Source: Nakaseomyces glabratus (taxonomy: Eukaryota > Ascomycota > Saccharomycetes > Saccharomycetales > Saccharomycetaceae). From it: DNA of 64,000 bases. Location: contig NC_088957.1 of NCBI RefSeq assembly GCF_010111755.1, positions 372,001 to 436,000 on the forward strand. The letters run 5' to 3'. The position numbers were made by a program, and so were the translations under genes. Positions 17,851-28,482 of this stretch are shown here, in pieces (the first letter of the stretch is position 1; every line of letters starts with the position of its first letter). The notes under the pieces were generated by a model. The model was not told where the DNA came from and ran no database searches. It saw only the letters and a program-made list of their open reading frames with translations.

Positions 17851-20118
17851 TTAGAATGGTGCAACTTCCCTCTTTAACCACTTGTATGAAATGCTTTGCG
17901 GTTGGATGAGTTGGACCAACGAGTCCCATATCCTTTGGTTGTACTCGTTCAATTGTTTCTTCTCTTCGTGAGTTAACATATTCGCATCAATCAACTTACG
18001 ACAATATGGCACTAATGTGATGTTCTCGAATTTTAGGAACTTACGGTCACCGAATTTTAAACCGTCTGCGTATTTGACCAGCATGTCGTTTTCAATTCTG
18101 ATACCATACTCACCATCTTTGTAGAAACCAGGCTCATTACTTATGATGTTGCCCGCTTGCAGTGGATAATTAGCCAGGTGTGGTTTAATACCAACACCTA
18201 TTGGGCCTTCGTGTACGTTCAAGAATGAACCGATACCGTGACCAGTACCATGCCTGTAATCGAGACCAAACGACCACAAATACTGTCTAGCAATAACGTC
18301 TATGCTCATACCGTTAGTCTTCTCCGGGAACACAAGTCTCTCTAATGCTAAGTTACCCTTCAACACTAAAGTATAGTTCTTGATCTCCTCTTCTGTTGGC
18401 TCACTGAAATGCAAAGTTCTTGTAATGTCAGTTGTACCTTCTAGGAACTGAGAACCGGAGTCGCACAGGTATATCTTAGATGGATCAATCATTGAGGAAC
18501 CTTCCTTTGGTGGTGCATAGTGAATGACCGACGCATTTGCACCTGTAGACGATATAGTCTCAAATGAATTACCCATGAAGTTCTTCTGTGTTTTCCTTAT
18601 GTCTATAAGTCTTTCTGCTGCGCTATATTCATCGATTAATGCTTCCTTGTTTATCAGTTGGTTTTCTAGCCATGCAAAGTATTGAATTAAACACACGGCA
18701 TCCTTCACTTGAGCTCTGTGTGCGTTTGCGATCTCAGTATCATTTTTGACCGATTTCAGCATATCTATTGGTGAGTGTACTATCTTATATGGAGAGCCCG
18801 CCACAGAACGGACAAGTTGCCACGAGGAGACATCTGGCAATAAGAAGGCGGTCTTTCCGGAGTCACTGCTAACAGGAGCTTGCGCTACAGATACCAAGTG
18901 ACCCCATACCTCGTTGTACGGCTTAACTATGATCTCATTATCTTCAAAGTATTTCTTAATCTCATCATTATAAGTGTCATCAGTGAAAAGGATAGTCTCT
19001 TTGTCGTTAACGAATAAATAAGCATAAAAGACGGGGTTGTACTCGATATCGGAACCACGCAAGTTCAGGAACCAGCAAATTTCATCTAGTGCTACTGTTA
19101 TGAAAGTTGCATTCTTCTTTGCAGAGCCTGATGATGGTTGCAGGTGCTTTTCGTTCAAGTCCTTTAGTACTTTTTCCTTCTTCGTTTTGAAATCTTCGCC
19201 GTGGTACTCTGAGCCCAATAGCAATAGGCCGTTGTTTGGTTTTTCTGGGATAGGTTCGAATTTTTTCCATATGGTATCCACCAAGTTCCGCTCTACTGGG
19301 ACCAGAGAGACGTCGCAGTTTTTATCCTCTGTTTTCTCCTTTATCAGTTTTTCGAAAGCTTTCACTTCTTCGAAGGAGATCAGTTTTGGATCCACACCAA
19401 TCTTGGCAGGCTTCCCGCCGAGACCCTCGGACATCTCTACTGCCTCTCTGATGCACCACTCCTGCCAAGTGAGCGGATCCTCACCTTGGCGCAGCAGTGT
19501 CCAGTTGAAGTCCAGCTCCTGCCTGGCCTGGTTGAAGTACCGGCCGTCTGTGCTCAATATCGACTTCCCGTCTGGGTGTTTCTCGTTGAAGTTCAGCAGG
19601 TCACGCGTGACACACGCGATCCCCGCGGACCCCGAGAACCCCGATATGAACGCACGTCTCTGGTCCACCGCGGACACGTACTCTGACTGGTGTTCGTCCG
19701 CGCTGGGCACCAGGTAGCAGCATATTCCTTCCTTGGCCATCTCCTTGCGCAGCGCCAGCAGCCTCTCCGTGGTGTTTATCTCGCGCGTGCTCTGGCACAG
19801 AGAGTCCGAAGAGTACACGGACACATTCCCCGAGTTAACCGCCGTCGTGGGACTCCCGGCCGCGGACATCAGCACCGAGTTCCGCTGCGAGCGCCTCCTG
19901 GTGTTCTCCATCTGCCGCATAAACAAGGACACACGGCGGCCCTGACGCGACAACAGCCCTGGCGAGCAAGTGCAATCAGCACAGGGCCTGCTCATCCTCG
20001 CACCGCCGTGCGGCATGGGTGCCGGTGGCGGGTTATACCTCCTCACAGTTCCAGACGCAGCCAATCCACTAACCATCGTTCTAATCAGATCCTTGCTATT
20101 CTTTAGCGACACTAGCAT
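17851..20118 (-). CDS. FRA1: Fra1, aminopeptidase-P-like iron regulator
   Basis: The protein has 755 residues (S. cerevisiae Fra1 about 749). An N-terminal extension of about 120 residues, rich in Arg, Pro and Cys (it includes CADCTC), precedes creatinase-like domains and a C-terminal pita-bread metallopeptidase fold. The expected metal ligands are visible: the Asp pair around LCDSGSQFLEGTTDITRT, His in GTGHGIGSFLNVHEGP, and Glu in EPGFYKDGEYGIRIEND. In S. cerevisiae Fra1 acts with Fra2, Grx3 and Grx4 to relay Fe-S status to Aft1 in the cytosol. The first ATG is used here; an in-frame ATG 14 codons later is an alternative. The 5' part is markedly GC-rich. Confidence 0.93.
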   Translation of the reverse strand: MLVSLKNSKDLIRTMVSGLAASGTVRRYNPPPAPMPHGGARMSRPCADCTCSPGLLSRQGRRVSLFMRQMENTRRRSQRNSVLMSAAGSPTTAVNSGNVSVYSSDSLCQSTREINTTERLLALRKEMAKEGICCYLVPSADEHQSEYVSAVDQRRAFISGFSGSAGIACVTRDLLNFNEKHPDGKSILSTDGRYFNQARQELDFNWTLLRQGEDPLTWQEWCIREAVEMSEGLGGKPAKIGVDPKLISFEEVKAFEKLIKEKTEDKNCDVSLVPVERNLVDTIWKKFEPIPEKPNNGLLLLGSEYHGEDFKTKKEKVLKDLNEKHLQPSSGSAKKNATFITVALDEICWFLNLRGSDIEYNPVFYAYLFVNDKETILFTDDTYNDEIKKYFEDNEIIVKPYNEVWGHLVSVAQAPVSSDSGKTAFLLPDVSSWQLVRSVAGSPYKIVHSPIDMLKSVKNDTEIANAHRAQVKDAVCLIQYFAWLENQLINKEALIDEYSAAERLIDIRKTQKNFMGNSFETISSTGANASVIHYAPPKEGSSMIDPSKIYLCDSGSQFLEGTTDITRTLHFSEPTEEEIKNYTLVLKGNLALERLVFPEKTNGMSIDVIARQYLWSFGLDYRHGTGHGIGSFLNVHEGPIGVGIKPHLANYPLQAGNIISNEPGFYKDGEYGIRIENDMLVKYADGLKFGDRKFLKFENITLVPYCRKLIDANMLTHEEKKQLNEYNQRIWDSLVQLIQPQSISYKWLKREVAPF

Positions 20119-20922
20119 TCAAAATCTTGCAACTACCAACAATTTACAACCTACTTATTATATAAGAGTAAGAGAGAGAAAAGTTTTTATGCCCTCCCCC
20201 AGGTACCAAGGGTTCCCCCCACCCCATCAAGAGAAGTAACAGCACACGACACGATGCAATACACAGTACACACTACACTCGACAGCATCTAGAGAGGCAA
20301 AGACCCAGACACCCCCCACCCAATCCCTTTCTCTGCTGGGCGCTTTCCTGCTGCTGGCCTTCCTGCTGTTGGCCCTGGCACTCACCTTCGCTTTTACCTA
20401 CAAAACACATTCCCACACCCCCCGCCCCCCTCTCTCCCCCGGATGAAAGGGAAAAGAGAGGCAGTAAATCAAAATTGCACCCGGTTATACTGCTGCACGT
20501 GGCGATCATGTGTTTGAGTAAAAAGTGATATACACATATACCCATGCACGTAATATTTCATATGACCATGTACGTATGTAGAGACCAAAAGATAATCCCC
20601 TCGAACGATGAGTTGGAAGATTATTGAAAATATTGAAAATATTGAAGCGGATCCGGTTACGGCTACTCTTTTGGTCTCCTCGCCCAAAATTGCCCTTGAA
20701 TCCCACAACACCGAAAAAGTCGGTTTTCTGGTGTGACAGGGCTGGGAAAGGTACTCCCAATCACATCTGGGCGCGTAGCAAAGTTCTGTACTAAAGAGTA
20801 TCTTATAGACTAAAAGGGGCATTTCTAATTAGAGAGTTAGAGAAATAGAACAAGACAACAGATTCAATCACAGGTACAGACGCAATTCGCAAACAAATAT
20901 CACAGAAAATCACAGACATAGG
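20119..20922. promoter_or_regulatory. FRA1/GPI13 divergent promoter
   Basis: This 804-bp spacer lies between divergent genes. It has TATATAA-like sequence near FRA1 (about 20158-20166), C-rich strings around 20197-20225 and 20310-20320, and a GC-rich block at 20325-20440 that reads as a start-less hydrophobic frame on the plus strand. No annotated-type gene can be supported. Confidence 0.45.
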
Positions 20923-23900
20923 ATGGATGAGAGGGTAGTGAGGCAGGCGGTGTTAAGCACGTCGAGCGATGAGAAGAGGATATACAGGTCGCGGATGCAG
21001 AAGTTCAGCAAATCGCACGCGCTGTATGTGATACTGCTTGGCGCGCTCGCGTTCTTGCAGTTCGTCGCAATTGCGTTCTTTGCAAAGGGATTTCTCTTGT
21101 CCAGGACGGTGCTGGACAACGTGTCCACCACCAGTGATAACCCGCTTGCGGTGGACAAGAAGTTCGATAAGATGGTGCTGCTGGTGGTGGACGCGCTGCG
21201 GTTCGATTTCGTGGTGCCGGTGTCCACATCACACCCCAATTACAACGAGAACTTCCACAACAACTTGGATGTGCTGTACAACACTTGGCTCTCCACGCGA
21301 CACGGCGGGCGTGGCGGGTACAGCAACAGCGGCTCCTCGATCCTGCTGAAGTTCATCGCCGACCCACCAACAACCACTTTGCAAAGACTAAAGGGACTCA
21401 CCACGGGGTCTTTGCCCACTTTCATCGACGCGGGATCCAACTTCGACGGAAGTGTCATCGAGGAGGATAACCTGATCAAGCAGCTGTTCTTGGCCAACAA
21501 GTCAGTGAGCTTTGTAGGAGACGACACTTGGGACGCGCTGTTCCACCCTTTCCTAGCAAACAACAGCGAACCGTACCCGTCCCTAAACGTCTGGGACCTC
21601 GACACTGTGGACAATGGTGTCATCTCGTACTTCAAGTCGCACCTGTTGGATAAATCCGCCGACCGCAATTGGGACATCCTCGTGGGCCATATGCTGGGTG
21701 TAGACCATGTGGGCCACAAGTACGGTCCTAACCACTTTACCATGAGAGAAAAACAGAACCAGGTTAACAGATTCATCCAGGAGATCATCGAATCAATCGA
21801 TAACGATACTTTGCTAGTGGTGATGGGTGACCACGGAATGGACCACACTGGTAACCACGGTGGAGACTCCCAAGATGAACTAGAGAGCACTTTGTTCTTT
21901 TACACAAAGAGACAAAACACTTGGAAAAATCAAAATGGTAACTACGATATCGAAAACTTGGCACAAAACTACCACAGCGTAAACCAAATTGATCTAGTGC
22001 CTACCTTGTCTCTATTGCTAGATATTCCAGTACCCTTTAACAACTTGGGCTGGCCTATCTCAGAAGCTTTCGAGAATGAAAAGGAGGAACTAGCATGCGA
22101 TAATGTAGTCCTGCAACAACTGAAAAGATATGCAGATGTCATGCAGCTGACATACACTGAAGAATTGGAGGAAACCATGTCTGCACTTTGGAGAAATAGT
22201 ACTGCAGATGTCTTTGCCGCGTCCCAATACCAACAAAAGTTTCTTGAAGTTTGTAAAGATAAATGGGCTAGATTTGACTATTGGTCAATCGCAAGCGGAA
22301 CAATCTTGTTAACCATTTCTTTGATACTCTTACTTTCAATAACGAAACTGATTCCATCTATCGTTGTGAATCAAATGGTCCCAGAATTCGTTCCTTGGAT
22401 AATCATCATGTCCCTGATATCAAATGTGTGCTTCCATGGTATCTTTTACGTTTTCCATCAACCAGTGTTTTTAGATAATGTATGGTGGTGCACACTTTTC
22501 GCGTCTGCTGTAGGTATCATCACCGGCTGCAGTATTTCCATCTTTGACCGTTACAGCTTTGTTTGGCTGGTTATGAAAATGGTCGAGATCTTGTCAGATT
22601 ATTGGTCTCGTATTGGTGCAATGTTTGTAGTCATACATGCTATGCTATTTACATCAAATTCTTTCACAATATGGGAAGACCGTATAGTCGCCATAATGCT
22701 GATTACTTTTGGTATGCTTACTCTGTATGAGTTCACATTTTTGCCTACAAGACAGTCTACATCGGCATTACTCACAGCTGCAATTGGCGAAAAACAAGGT
22801 ACAACATCAGGTGTAAGCCAATCTACTGCAAACTCCAACAATCTACCTCTAACTCGTTTTGCCAGATTGCTGGGATCTTATCACTCAATTGTCCTGATAG
22901 TCTCGACCAGAGTTGCATCTGTGATTACTATATGTAGAGAAGAACAAGGTGAATACTGTACACCAACTTTCACAACTAAAAACAACTATGCATGGTGGTG
23001 CTTGGGCCTTTGCCTTTTGATCGTCATTCTGCTACCAATTTGTATCAAGGGCTATTACAACTTGTCGTCCTCATACCAAGCAGCTGCTCCTATTTGGGTG
23101 GACATGTTCCTGAAAGGTGCTCTTTTCGTCAACTTCCTGTATTGGTCCATCACTGCCGTTGAAAATAGTACAGAATCACTTGAATGGGATACAAAAACAG
23201 TGAAAATAACCATTGCAAGAATAATTGCTGGGTTTTCCTTAATCGCAACTAATGTTGGTTGGATGATGGGTCCCCTATGTATTAAGTTAAATGTCAAGAA
23301 CGCTGACTTGAAATCGAACCAGGCAACAATCTTAGGCTATACCAACATCTACGGCTCCGAATTTTTCCTACTTGTCATTAATGCACTTATGGCTATTATG
23401 TTATTTAATAAACCACTTGCTCAACTGTCTCTGTTCTTGATGGTCAACCAAATTTTATCAATCTTTGAAATTATTGATCTCTTAAAGTTGAAGGAAAACA
23501 TCGTCGGACCTATCGCCCTTGGATTAGTCGCTTACCAACAGTTTTTCAGTACTGGCCATCAAGCTACAATTCCTTCAGTTCAATGGGATGTTGGCTTTAT
23601 TCTGTCAGACAAGATTATCTTCCCATTCACACACTTGGGAATATTGCTGAATACGTTTGGCCCACATATAATAGTGTCATTATCGGTGGCTCTACTCACT
23701 TTATGGTCACAACCACCTGATGTCTTGAAACCACAAACGTTATTAGGACGTATAGTTTCAAACTGTGGTGTTCTTTTGACGTACAATACTGTATTGTGCC
23801 TGAGCTCCTTCATTTGGGTAACCCACTTTAGAAGACATCTAATGGTATGGAAGATTTTCTGCCCTAGATTTATATTTGCATGTTTAAGTTTGATAGTCAT

Positions 23901-23982
23901 GCAACTGGTAATAACTTTTGGTACTATAGGTTTCGCCAGTGGTCGCTTAATCAGACATATTAATGACATATTTTGGAAATAG
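20923..23982 (+). CDS. GPI13: Gpi13, GPI ethanolamine-phosphate transferase 3
   Basis: The protein has 1,019 residues (S. cerevisiae about 1,017). One N-terminal membrane helix (about residues 30-55) precedes a luminal alkaline-phosphatase-fold domain with the metal and phosphate motifs VLLVVDALRFDF, GHMLGVDHVGHKYG and VVMGDHGMDHTGNHGG. About a dozen or more membrane helices follow from about residue 450. The enzyme adds the ethanolamine phosphate to the third mannose of the GPI precursor in the ER. This is the group through which proteins, including SAG1 in this window, are attached to the anchor. The first 600 bp are GC-rich and the rest is AT-richer. Confidence 0.96.
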   Translation: MDERVVRQAVLSTSSDEKRIYRSRMQKFSKSHALYVILLGALAFLQFVAIAFFAKGFLLSRTVLDNVSTTSDNPLAVDKKFDKMVLLVVDALRFDFVVPVSTSHPNYNENFHNNLDVLYNTWLSTRHGGRGGYSNSGSSILLKFIADPPTTTLQRLKGLTTGSLPTFIDAGSNFDGSVIEEDNLIKQLFLANKSVSFVGDDTWDALFHPFLANNSEPYPSLNVWDLDTVDNGVISYFKSHLLDKSADRNWDILVGHMLGVDHVGHKYGPNHFTMREKQNQVNRFIQEIIESIDNDTLLVVMGDHGMDHTGNHGGDSQDELESTLFFYTKRQNTWKNQNGNYDIENLAQNYHSVNQIDLVPTLSLLLDIPVPFNNLGWPISEAFENEKEELACDNVVLQQLKRYADVMQLTYTEELEETMSALWRNSTADVFAASQYQQKFLEVCKDKWARFDYWSIASGTILLTISLILLLSITKLIPSIVVNQMVPEFVPWIIIMSLISNVCFHGIFYVFHQPVFLDNVWWCTLFASAVGIITGCSISIFDRYSFVWLVMKMVEILSDYWSRIGAMFVVIHAMLFTSNSFTIWEDRIVAIMLITFGMLTLYEFTFLPTRQSTSALLTAAIGEKQGTTSGVSQSTANSNNLPLTRFARLLGSYHSIVLIVSTRVASVITICREEQGEYCTPTFTTKNNYAWWCLGLCLLIVILLPICIKGYYNLSSSYQAAAPIWVDMFLKGALFVNFLYWSITAVENSTESLEWDTKTVKITIARIIAGFSLIATNVGWMMGPLCIKLNVKNADLKSNQATILGYTNIYGSEFFLLVINALMAIMLFNKPLAQLSLFLMVNQILSIFEIIDLLKLKENIVGPIALGLVAYQQFFSTGHQATIPSVQWDVGFILSDKIIFPFTHLGILLNTFGPHIIVSLSVALLTLWSQPPDVLKPQTLLGRIVSNCGVLLTYNTVLCLSSFIWVTHFRRHLMVWKIFCPRFIFACLSLIVMQLVITFGTIGFASGRLIRHINDIFWK

Positions 23983-24660
23983 TCACTTCAATTGCTAACC
24001 GTTCATAGCAGCGCGATTATTTATTTGAACTGGCCTCTACTCACTCCACAATTCAATACCATCAAATACGCCGCAAAGAAATATTTTTATACTATTTGCA
24101 TTATCGGATATATTTATAGATTACATGAAATAAAACAATTTTATATGCATTTCAATACTGAATGGTATTCTCTAGATAGTAGTATTTATTGCCATACCGA
24201 TATTTTATCGCTACGTCAATAGTTATGTAAACACACACTATCAGACAATCGCATCTTCCTTTTTTTGTAACAACAAAAAGAACCGAATAGCTAACTGTTA
24301 ATTATAGCATTTTACTACAAATATATCTATGTAACGGATTAAAATAGAATTCCATCAAACTGGTCTTGAAACTGAACTCTCTAACACCATCGAAGCGAGT
24401 ATTGATGCACACATAAAGTTGCTTCTTTAAGTTTGTTATTTGGGGCGGGAAAGTATAGACGAAGGAGTTTAAATAGCAGATCAACAATCACATCGGAGAT
24501 TTTTTCAAAACGAATATTACTGTGATCCTCCATTTCACGACATCTATATCCATACTGCTTAGATTACGATAGAGAAACCTCCTATTTTCAATTAGAGCGT
24601 ATTTTTGGATTTGAACACATCCATTAACATCTACTGATCAATCGACGAGGTAGATACACA
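23983..24660 (+). other. GPI13 3' region and YLL032C-type promoter
   Basis: This 678-bp AT-rich spacer lies between tandem genes. It contains T/A runs for 3'-end formation and no recognisable gene or strong factor site. Confidence 0.4.
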
Positions 24661-26997
24661 ATGCCTATTGAGACGATTGTACCGCTCAGTTTGAATCTGT
24701 TCCTGAAACCTAAGGCCTTATATATTACGGAAGAGCAATGGCAGAATATACTTAAACATTTTGGTATAAGCACCGACGTGGAGAAAGCCATTTTCCGCAC
24801 GCCATCTGATTTCAATTTTGTGCAATCCAATGAAATAAAAAACAATACATCCAAACTGCTAGGTAATACAAGGACAAGGAATGTTGAAGACGTTGATATT
24901 TGCACTTTTCCAATAAAGAACTTACCACAAGGAAAAGACATAAAAGACTTATTCACTGAACTACAGGTAATTGCATCAAACTTCAAAGTTGCTTGTATTA
25001 TAAATGACACTCATTTGTTTGGGAATGAAATCAAGAAAACAGATTTTTATGCATATGTGATTGGAGCATGTGAAGTTCTAAATCAGATCAAACCCTTGAT
25101 TGATGTTACCATTCTTAATTTTTTACGGGATGAGTTCTTTATTGACACTATCAAACTTAATACACAATCACTTATTCCTTTCCTAGCTGGTGTAAAGCAG
25201 AACAACATAAAATATATCAAGGATAGCTTCCAGGTCGATGTTTACTATACATGGCCTAGCACTAACAACTATGAATTGGAGCCCATTGTTTATATTGCTG
25301 GCTCAATATATGCGAATGTCCTGGCAGCAAAAGAGTTGCTCACAGCTTGCCTAAATAAATGCCAAAGTACATTATTTTATCAAGAACTTACAGGAATCTC
25401 GCCAGGTAAATTGGAGTACGTCAGACGATATTTCAAAAAGGAGATCCAAAGTCTAATGAACCAATACGGATCATTCGTATTTATTTCTTCGGACTTCGTA
25501 GGCTTCCAGTCCACTTCAGTGACGATGCTTAAGTCACTGACCAAAGAATTTACTTTAACAATTTTACAGAGTATAGCTGAGATACGAGTAACCATGGATT
25601 CTGAATTCGAGTTCACTGATGAAATGGTAATCGATATATTATCTGCAAAAGATGAACAGCAGCTCATTGTAAGGGATGATGAAATAAGCAATCAGTTTAT
25701 ATTGATTAGAAACTCTTCACAAAAGAGCAAGGTCAACGGCAAATCAACAACTCCTCTCCATAGTTTGAAAAAGTACTTGGAAGACCATGAATCTCAAATC
25801 GAAGAATTAAAGGCAATCTTTGAAATTCATCCTGATTATGACGATTTCATATCCGGTAAGAAAAATGGTAAGCTTACAAGGATCATGGAAAAGAGTCAAG
25901 CACAACTTGATCTAAACTTTGAGGAAGATGATAAAAATATGTTTCTCTCTATCATATCTAACAAAGTGAACAACTTAGAAAGTGCATTCACATTGTTATT
26001 AGACGAATTACCCTGTGAAGGAACATTTTTTATTCCTGAAGTTTATCACAGGCCTGCAATTGGTAGTGGTGGTTCTATTATTCAAACGACCATGAGGAAA
26101 CATAATGTTTTTATTCAGTTTTCAAATACATTTTTGTTGCCTCAAAGTGGTCTTTCGTTTGTAAGATTTGATAACGTTATTATAAGATGCCCATTTAAGA
26201 ATAGAAAAGGTATAGATCTTGCGATTGAGGACCTTAAAGTATTGATTCAAGAGTATAGTGAACAACAGCCAAGCACAAATATTAGATTATCGCCTGCACA
26301 ATACAAGCATGTATTATTTGAGCACATCAATACCATTGGTCACCTGGAGAAACAAAATAACGTTTTTCTTGATTTTCCTCAGAACATACCGAAGACAACT
26401 GTTAATATATCGATTAGAGGTAACGATACAAGCTCCATACAATGTGCAGATGAAGTAACTAATAGACTGTATGGCTTTGAAAGAACATTCCAATTAAGTG
26501 AATGTATTCCAAATGACAAGTTATTAAGCAACAAAAAATTGCAAAATGAGTTAGTTGTTCCGTTGTTTATTAGACTTCACGCTTTTGTTTCATGCCAAGA
26601 TAAAACATTTACTCTTGTTTACGACAAGGCAAAGGTAAACAATAAAGACTTTGAGAACCAAATTCAGCAATACCTTGAAGAAAATGGCCTTATTATCGAA
26701 GACAAGAAGACAGTATCTAAATTCATAACCGATACTACTGCTTATGCCGGCTTTGATCAACATGACTCACCAAGGGCCTACAAACAACAAAATCCAAATA
26801 TGTCACCAAATTACTCTCAGAACAGCTACAAGAAACCTATACCACCTCTACAGGCCTTGGCGGAACAAAATTCGATGAGGGGGAAACCACCACTATTAAA
26901 ACAATATGGACAGCATTCACCTTATTATAGATATGGATATGGATATGCATATAATTATGTTTATGACTATAACAATATGTATCCACCTCCTAAATAG
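24661..26997 (+). CDS. YLL032C-type KH-domain protein of unknown function
   Basis: The protein has 778 residues (S. cerevisiae Yll032c about 825). I recognise it from synteny (next to GPI13) and from its KH content. A clear KH signature IGSGGSIIQ, with the GxxG loop, lies near residue 463 after ITYKVY-like strands, and other regions look like degenerate KH modules. KH domains bind single-stranded RNA or DNA; the S. cerevisiae protein is cytoplasmic and ribosome-associated, without a defined role. The C-terminus is disordered and ends in a Tyr/Gly/Asn-rich stretch (last 30 residues), a composition common in RNA-granule proteins. Function therefore remains an inference: RNA binding. Confidence 0.82.
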   Translation: MPIETIVPLSLNLFLKPKALYITEEQWQNILKHFGISTDVEKAIFRTPSDFNFVQSNEIKNNTSKLLGNTRTRNVEDVDICTFPIKNLPQGKDIKDLFTELQVIASNFKVACIINDTHLFGNEIKKTDFYAYVIGACEVLNQIKPLIDVTILNFLRDEFFIDTIKLNTQSLIPFLAGVKQNNIKYIKDSFQVDVYYTWPSTNNYELEPIVYIAGSIYANVLAAKELLTACLNKCQSTLFYQELTGISPGKLEYVRRYFKKEIQSLMNQYGSFVFISSDFVGFQSTSVTMLKSLTKEFTLTILQSIAEIRVTMDSEFEFTDEMVIDILSAKDEQQLIVRDDEISNQFILIRNSSQKSKVNGKSTTPLHSLKKYLEDHESQIEELKAIFEIHPDYDDFISGKKNGKLTRIMEKSQAQLDLNFEEDDKNMFLSIISNKVNNLESAFTLLLDELPCEGTFFIPEVYHRPAIGSGGSIIQTTMRKHNVFIQFSNTFLLPQSGLSFVRFDNVIIRCPFKNRKGIDLAIEDLKVLIQEYSEQQPSTNIRLSPAQYKHVLFEHINTIGHLEKQNNVFLDFPQNIPKTTVNISIRGNDTSSIQCADEVTNRLYGFERTFQLSECIPNDKLLSNKKLQNELVVPLFIRLHAFVSCQDKTFTLVYDKAKVNNKDFENQIQQYLEENGLIIEDKKTVSKFITDTTAYAGFDQHDSPRAYKQQNPNMSPNYSQNSYKKPIPPLQALAEQNSMRGKPPLLKQYGQHSPYYRYGYGYAYNYVYDYNNMYPPPK

Positions 26998-27162
26998 ATT
27001 ATGCACAGAACTCATCTCAATTAGCCTCATAAGATTTTATTCGCATTCAACTCACATTTCGATTGAAGACAGAATGGCTATGCCATTAATTTGTACATAC
27101 CCATACCATAAATTTTAATGCAATTATTTTTTATTATGTCTCTTTTAGGAAATTCGTATATT
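26998..27162. other. YLL032C-type/SSL1 convergent 3' region
   Basis: This is a short AT-rich spacer between convergent genes. No other feature was seen. Confidence 0.4.
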
Positions 27163-28482
27163 CTATATAATAGTAGCCTTAGATTCACACCCAGGGCACG
27201 TATGCAAACTTTCATGAATAAATACATCACAATCAATACAATAGTCGTTTTTACATTCCTCGCATCTATACCTAGAACTTGTCAGCATCTGATTTGATTT
27301 CTGACTTTTAATAATTGGGAATTTCATTTGACAACTGTAACAATTCTCGGTTGGGAAACTCTCTGCAGCTGGAACTTCAACAAATGTCTTCAAAGGCATT
27401 AAGTGATGGAAAGACCGCGCTAAGTGTGTAGATAAGATCAGCATCAGATCACAACATGGACATACAGTAGGCAGCGAGCATACTTTACTATTACAATTTG
27501 GACAGAAGTAACCTCCGTATATTAGCTTAGCATGGCAAGCACAGAAGGTGGGTTGTTCTTCAAATATCCTAGTAGGGAACCCCATTTTCACCAGTGTGAA
27601 TCCTCTGTTTATTTTATTCACCGGTAAAGGTGTAACTGCCTCATCGAATAGCTTTTTTAAATGCGTTTCATCCAATAGCACCTGGTAAAAGGATGTATCT
27701 CCCATGTTTGTTTGTTTACAGAGTTCTTTACAGATGGCAACTTCCGCTGAAAGACCCAGTACTTTGACTCTGATTTGTTCTTGGACTAACGATGCGATGG
27801 TTTGATGGATATCACCTGGGTCATTACTTGATAAACTTCCAAACACTATAAGAACTTCTCTGGTACAATGTGCAGGTACAGGCAGCAATAGACCTCTAGC
27901 CATTTCCAGAGCATTTTGCAAAGAGGGGTTGCCCTTTGGTTCCTGCTTTCTTATTGATTTCAGTGCGTCTATGTGATCCTGTGGATTACCGCTCACTTGG
28001 CTTACCAGCTGTGCCAGACCGTTACGCATAGTTACTATACCCATCTGGGAGATAGGGTTCTGATCGAAGAACTCGTGGACGAAATCAATGGCTTGCTGGA
28101 TGATCATGGCGTGTCTATTCGGCCTCAGGTCCTTCTCTAACATGGCCTCACTGCTATCGATAGTCAGAATCAATGTTCTTATAATACCACGCTGATAAGG
28201 TGTTACGTCACTCTTGGCAGCACGTTTCTTTCGAGCCTCGACTATACTGGCCACAAGCGTGGCCATATCCCCTTCGTCCTCCACTGCCACAAGATCCCAA
28301 CTTCTCTTGATCTCATCTTCCCATGCGTAACCACCGCTGGCACCTTGCAAGTTCTCGTTCGCAAGCTTCTTCTTCTTCTTCACCACTTTCTTCTTCTTGC
28401 CCGCATTCCCATTCCTGAGCGCCCTCTTGCGCATATCATCATTGCGAGGCTTCCGAACAACCTCGTCCTCATCCGAGCTCAT
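27163..28482 (-). CDS. SSL1: Ssl1, TFIIH core subunit (p44)
   Basis: The protein has 439 residues from the ATG at 28482 (MSSDEDEVVRKP). The frame is open a further 14 codons upstream, but only from a GTG. The order is: acidic then Lys-rich N-terminus, a von Willebrand A domain (about 105-290; LTIDSSEAM is a partial MIDAS-like motif), then C-terminal zinc modules with CACHAKL, CPNC, CPCC and a C4-type RING with CEECKNDYCIDC and CPGC. Ssl1 is the p44 subunit of TFIIH and stimulates the Rad3 helicase in transcription initiation and nucleotide excision repair. The 5' 300 bp are GC-rich. It diverges from THI73, as in S. cerevisiae, where the two genes are also neighbours. Confidence 0.95.
   Translation of the reverse strand: MSSDEDEVVRKPRNDDMRKRALRNGNAGKKKKVVKKKKKLANENLQGASGGYAWEDEIKRSWDLVAVEDEGDMATLVASIVEARKKRAAKSDVTPYQRGIIRTLILTIDSSEAMLEKDLRPNRHAMIIQQAIDFVHEFFDQNPISQMGIVTMRNGLAQLVSQVSGNPQDHIDALKSIRKQEPKGNPSLQNALEMARGLLLPVPAHCTREVLIVFGSLSSNDPGDIHQTIASLVQEQIRVKVLGLSAEVAICKELCKQTNMGDTSFYQVLLDETHLKKLFDEAVTPLPVNKINRGFTLVKMGFPTRIFEEQPTFCACHAKLIYGGYFCPNCNSKVCSLPTVCPCCDLMLILSTHLARSFHHLMPLKTFVEVPAAESFPTENCYSCQMKFPIIKSQKSNQMLTSSRYRCEECKNDYCIDCDVFIHESLHTCPGCESKATII

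Noticed and set aside
20296..20328. C-rich string resembling a telomere-repeat or telomerase-template sequence
   Set aside because: There is no exact repeat unit, and the 804-bp spacer is too short for a yeast telomerase RNA.
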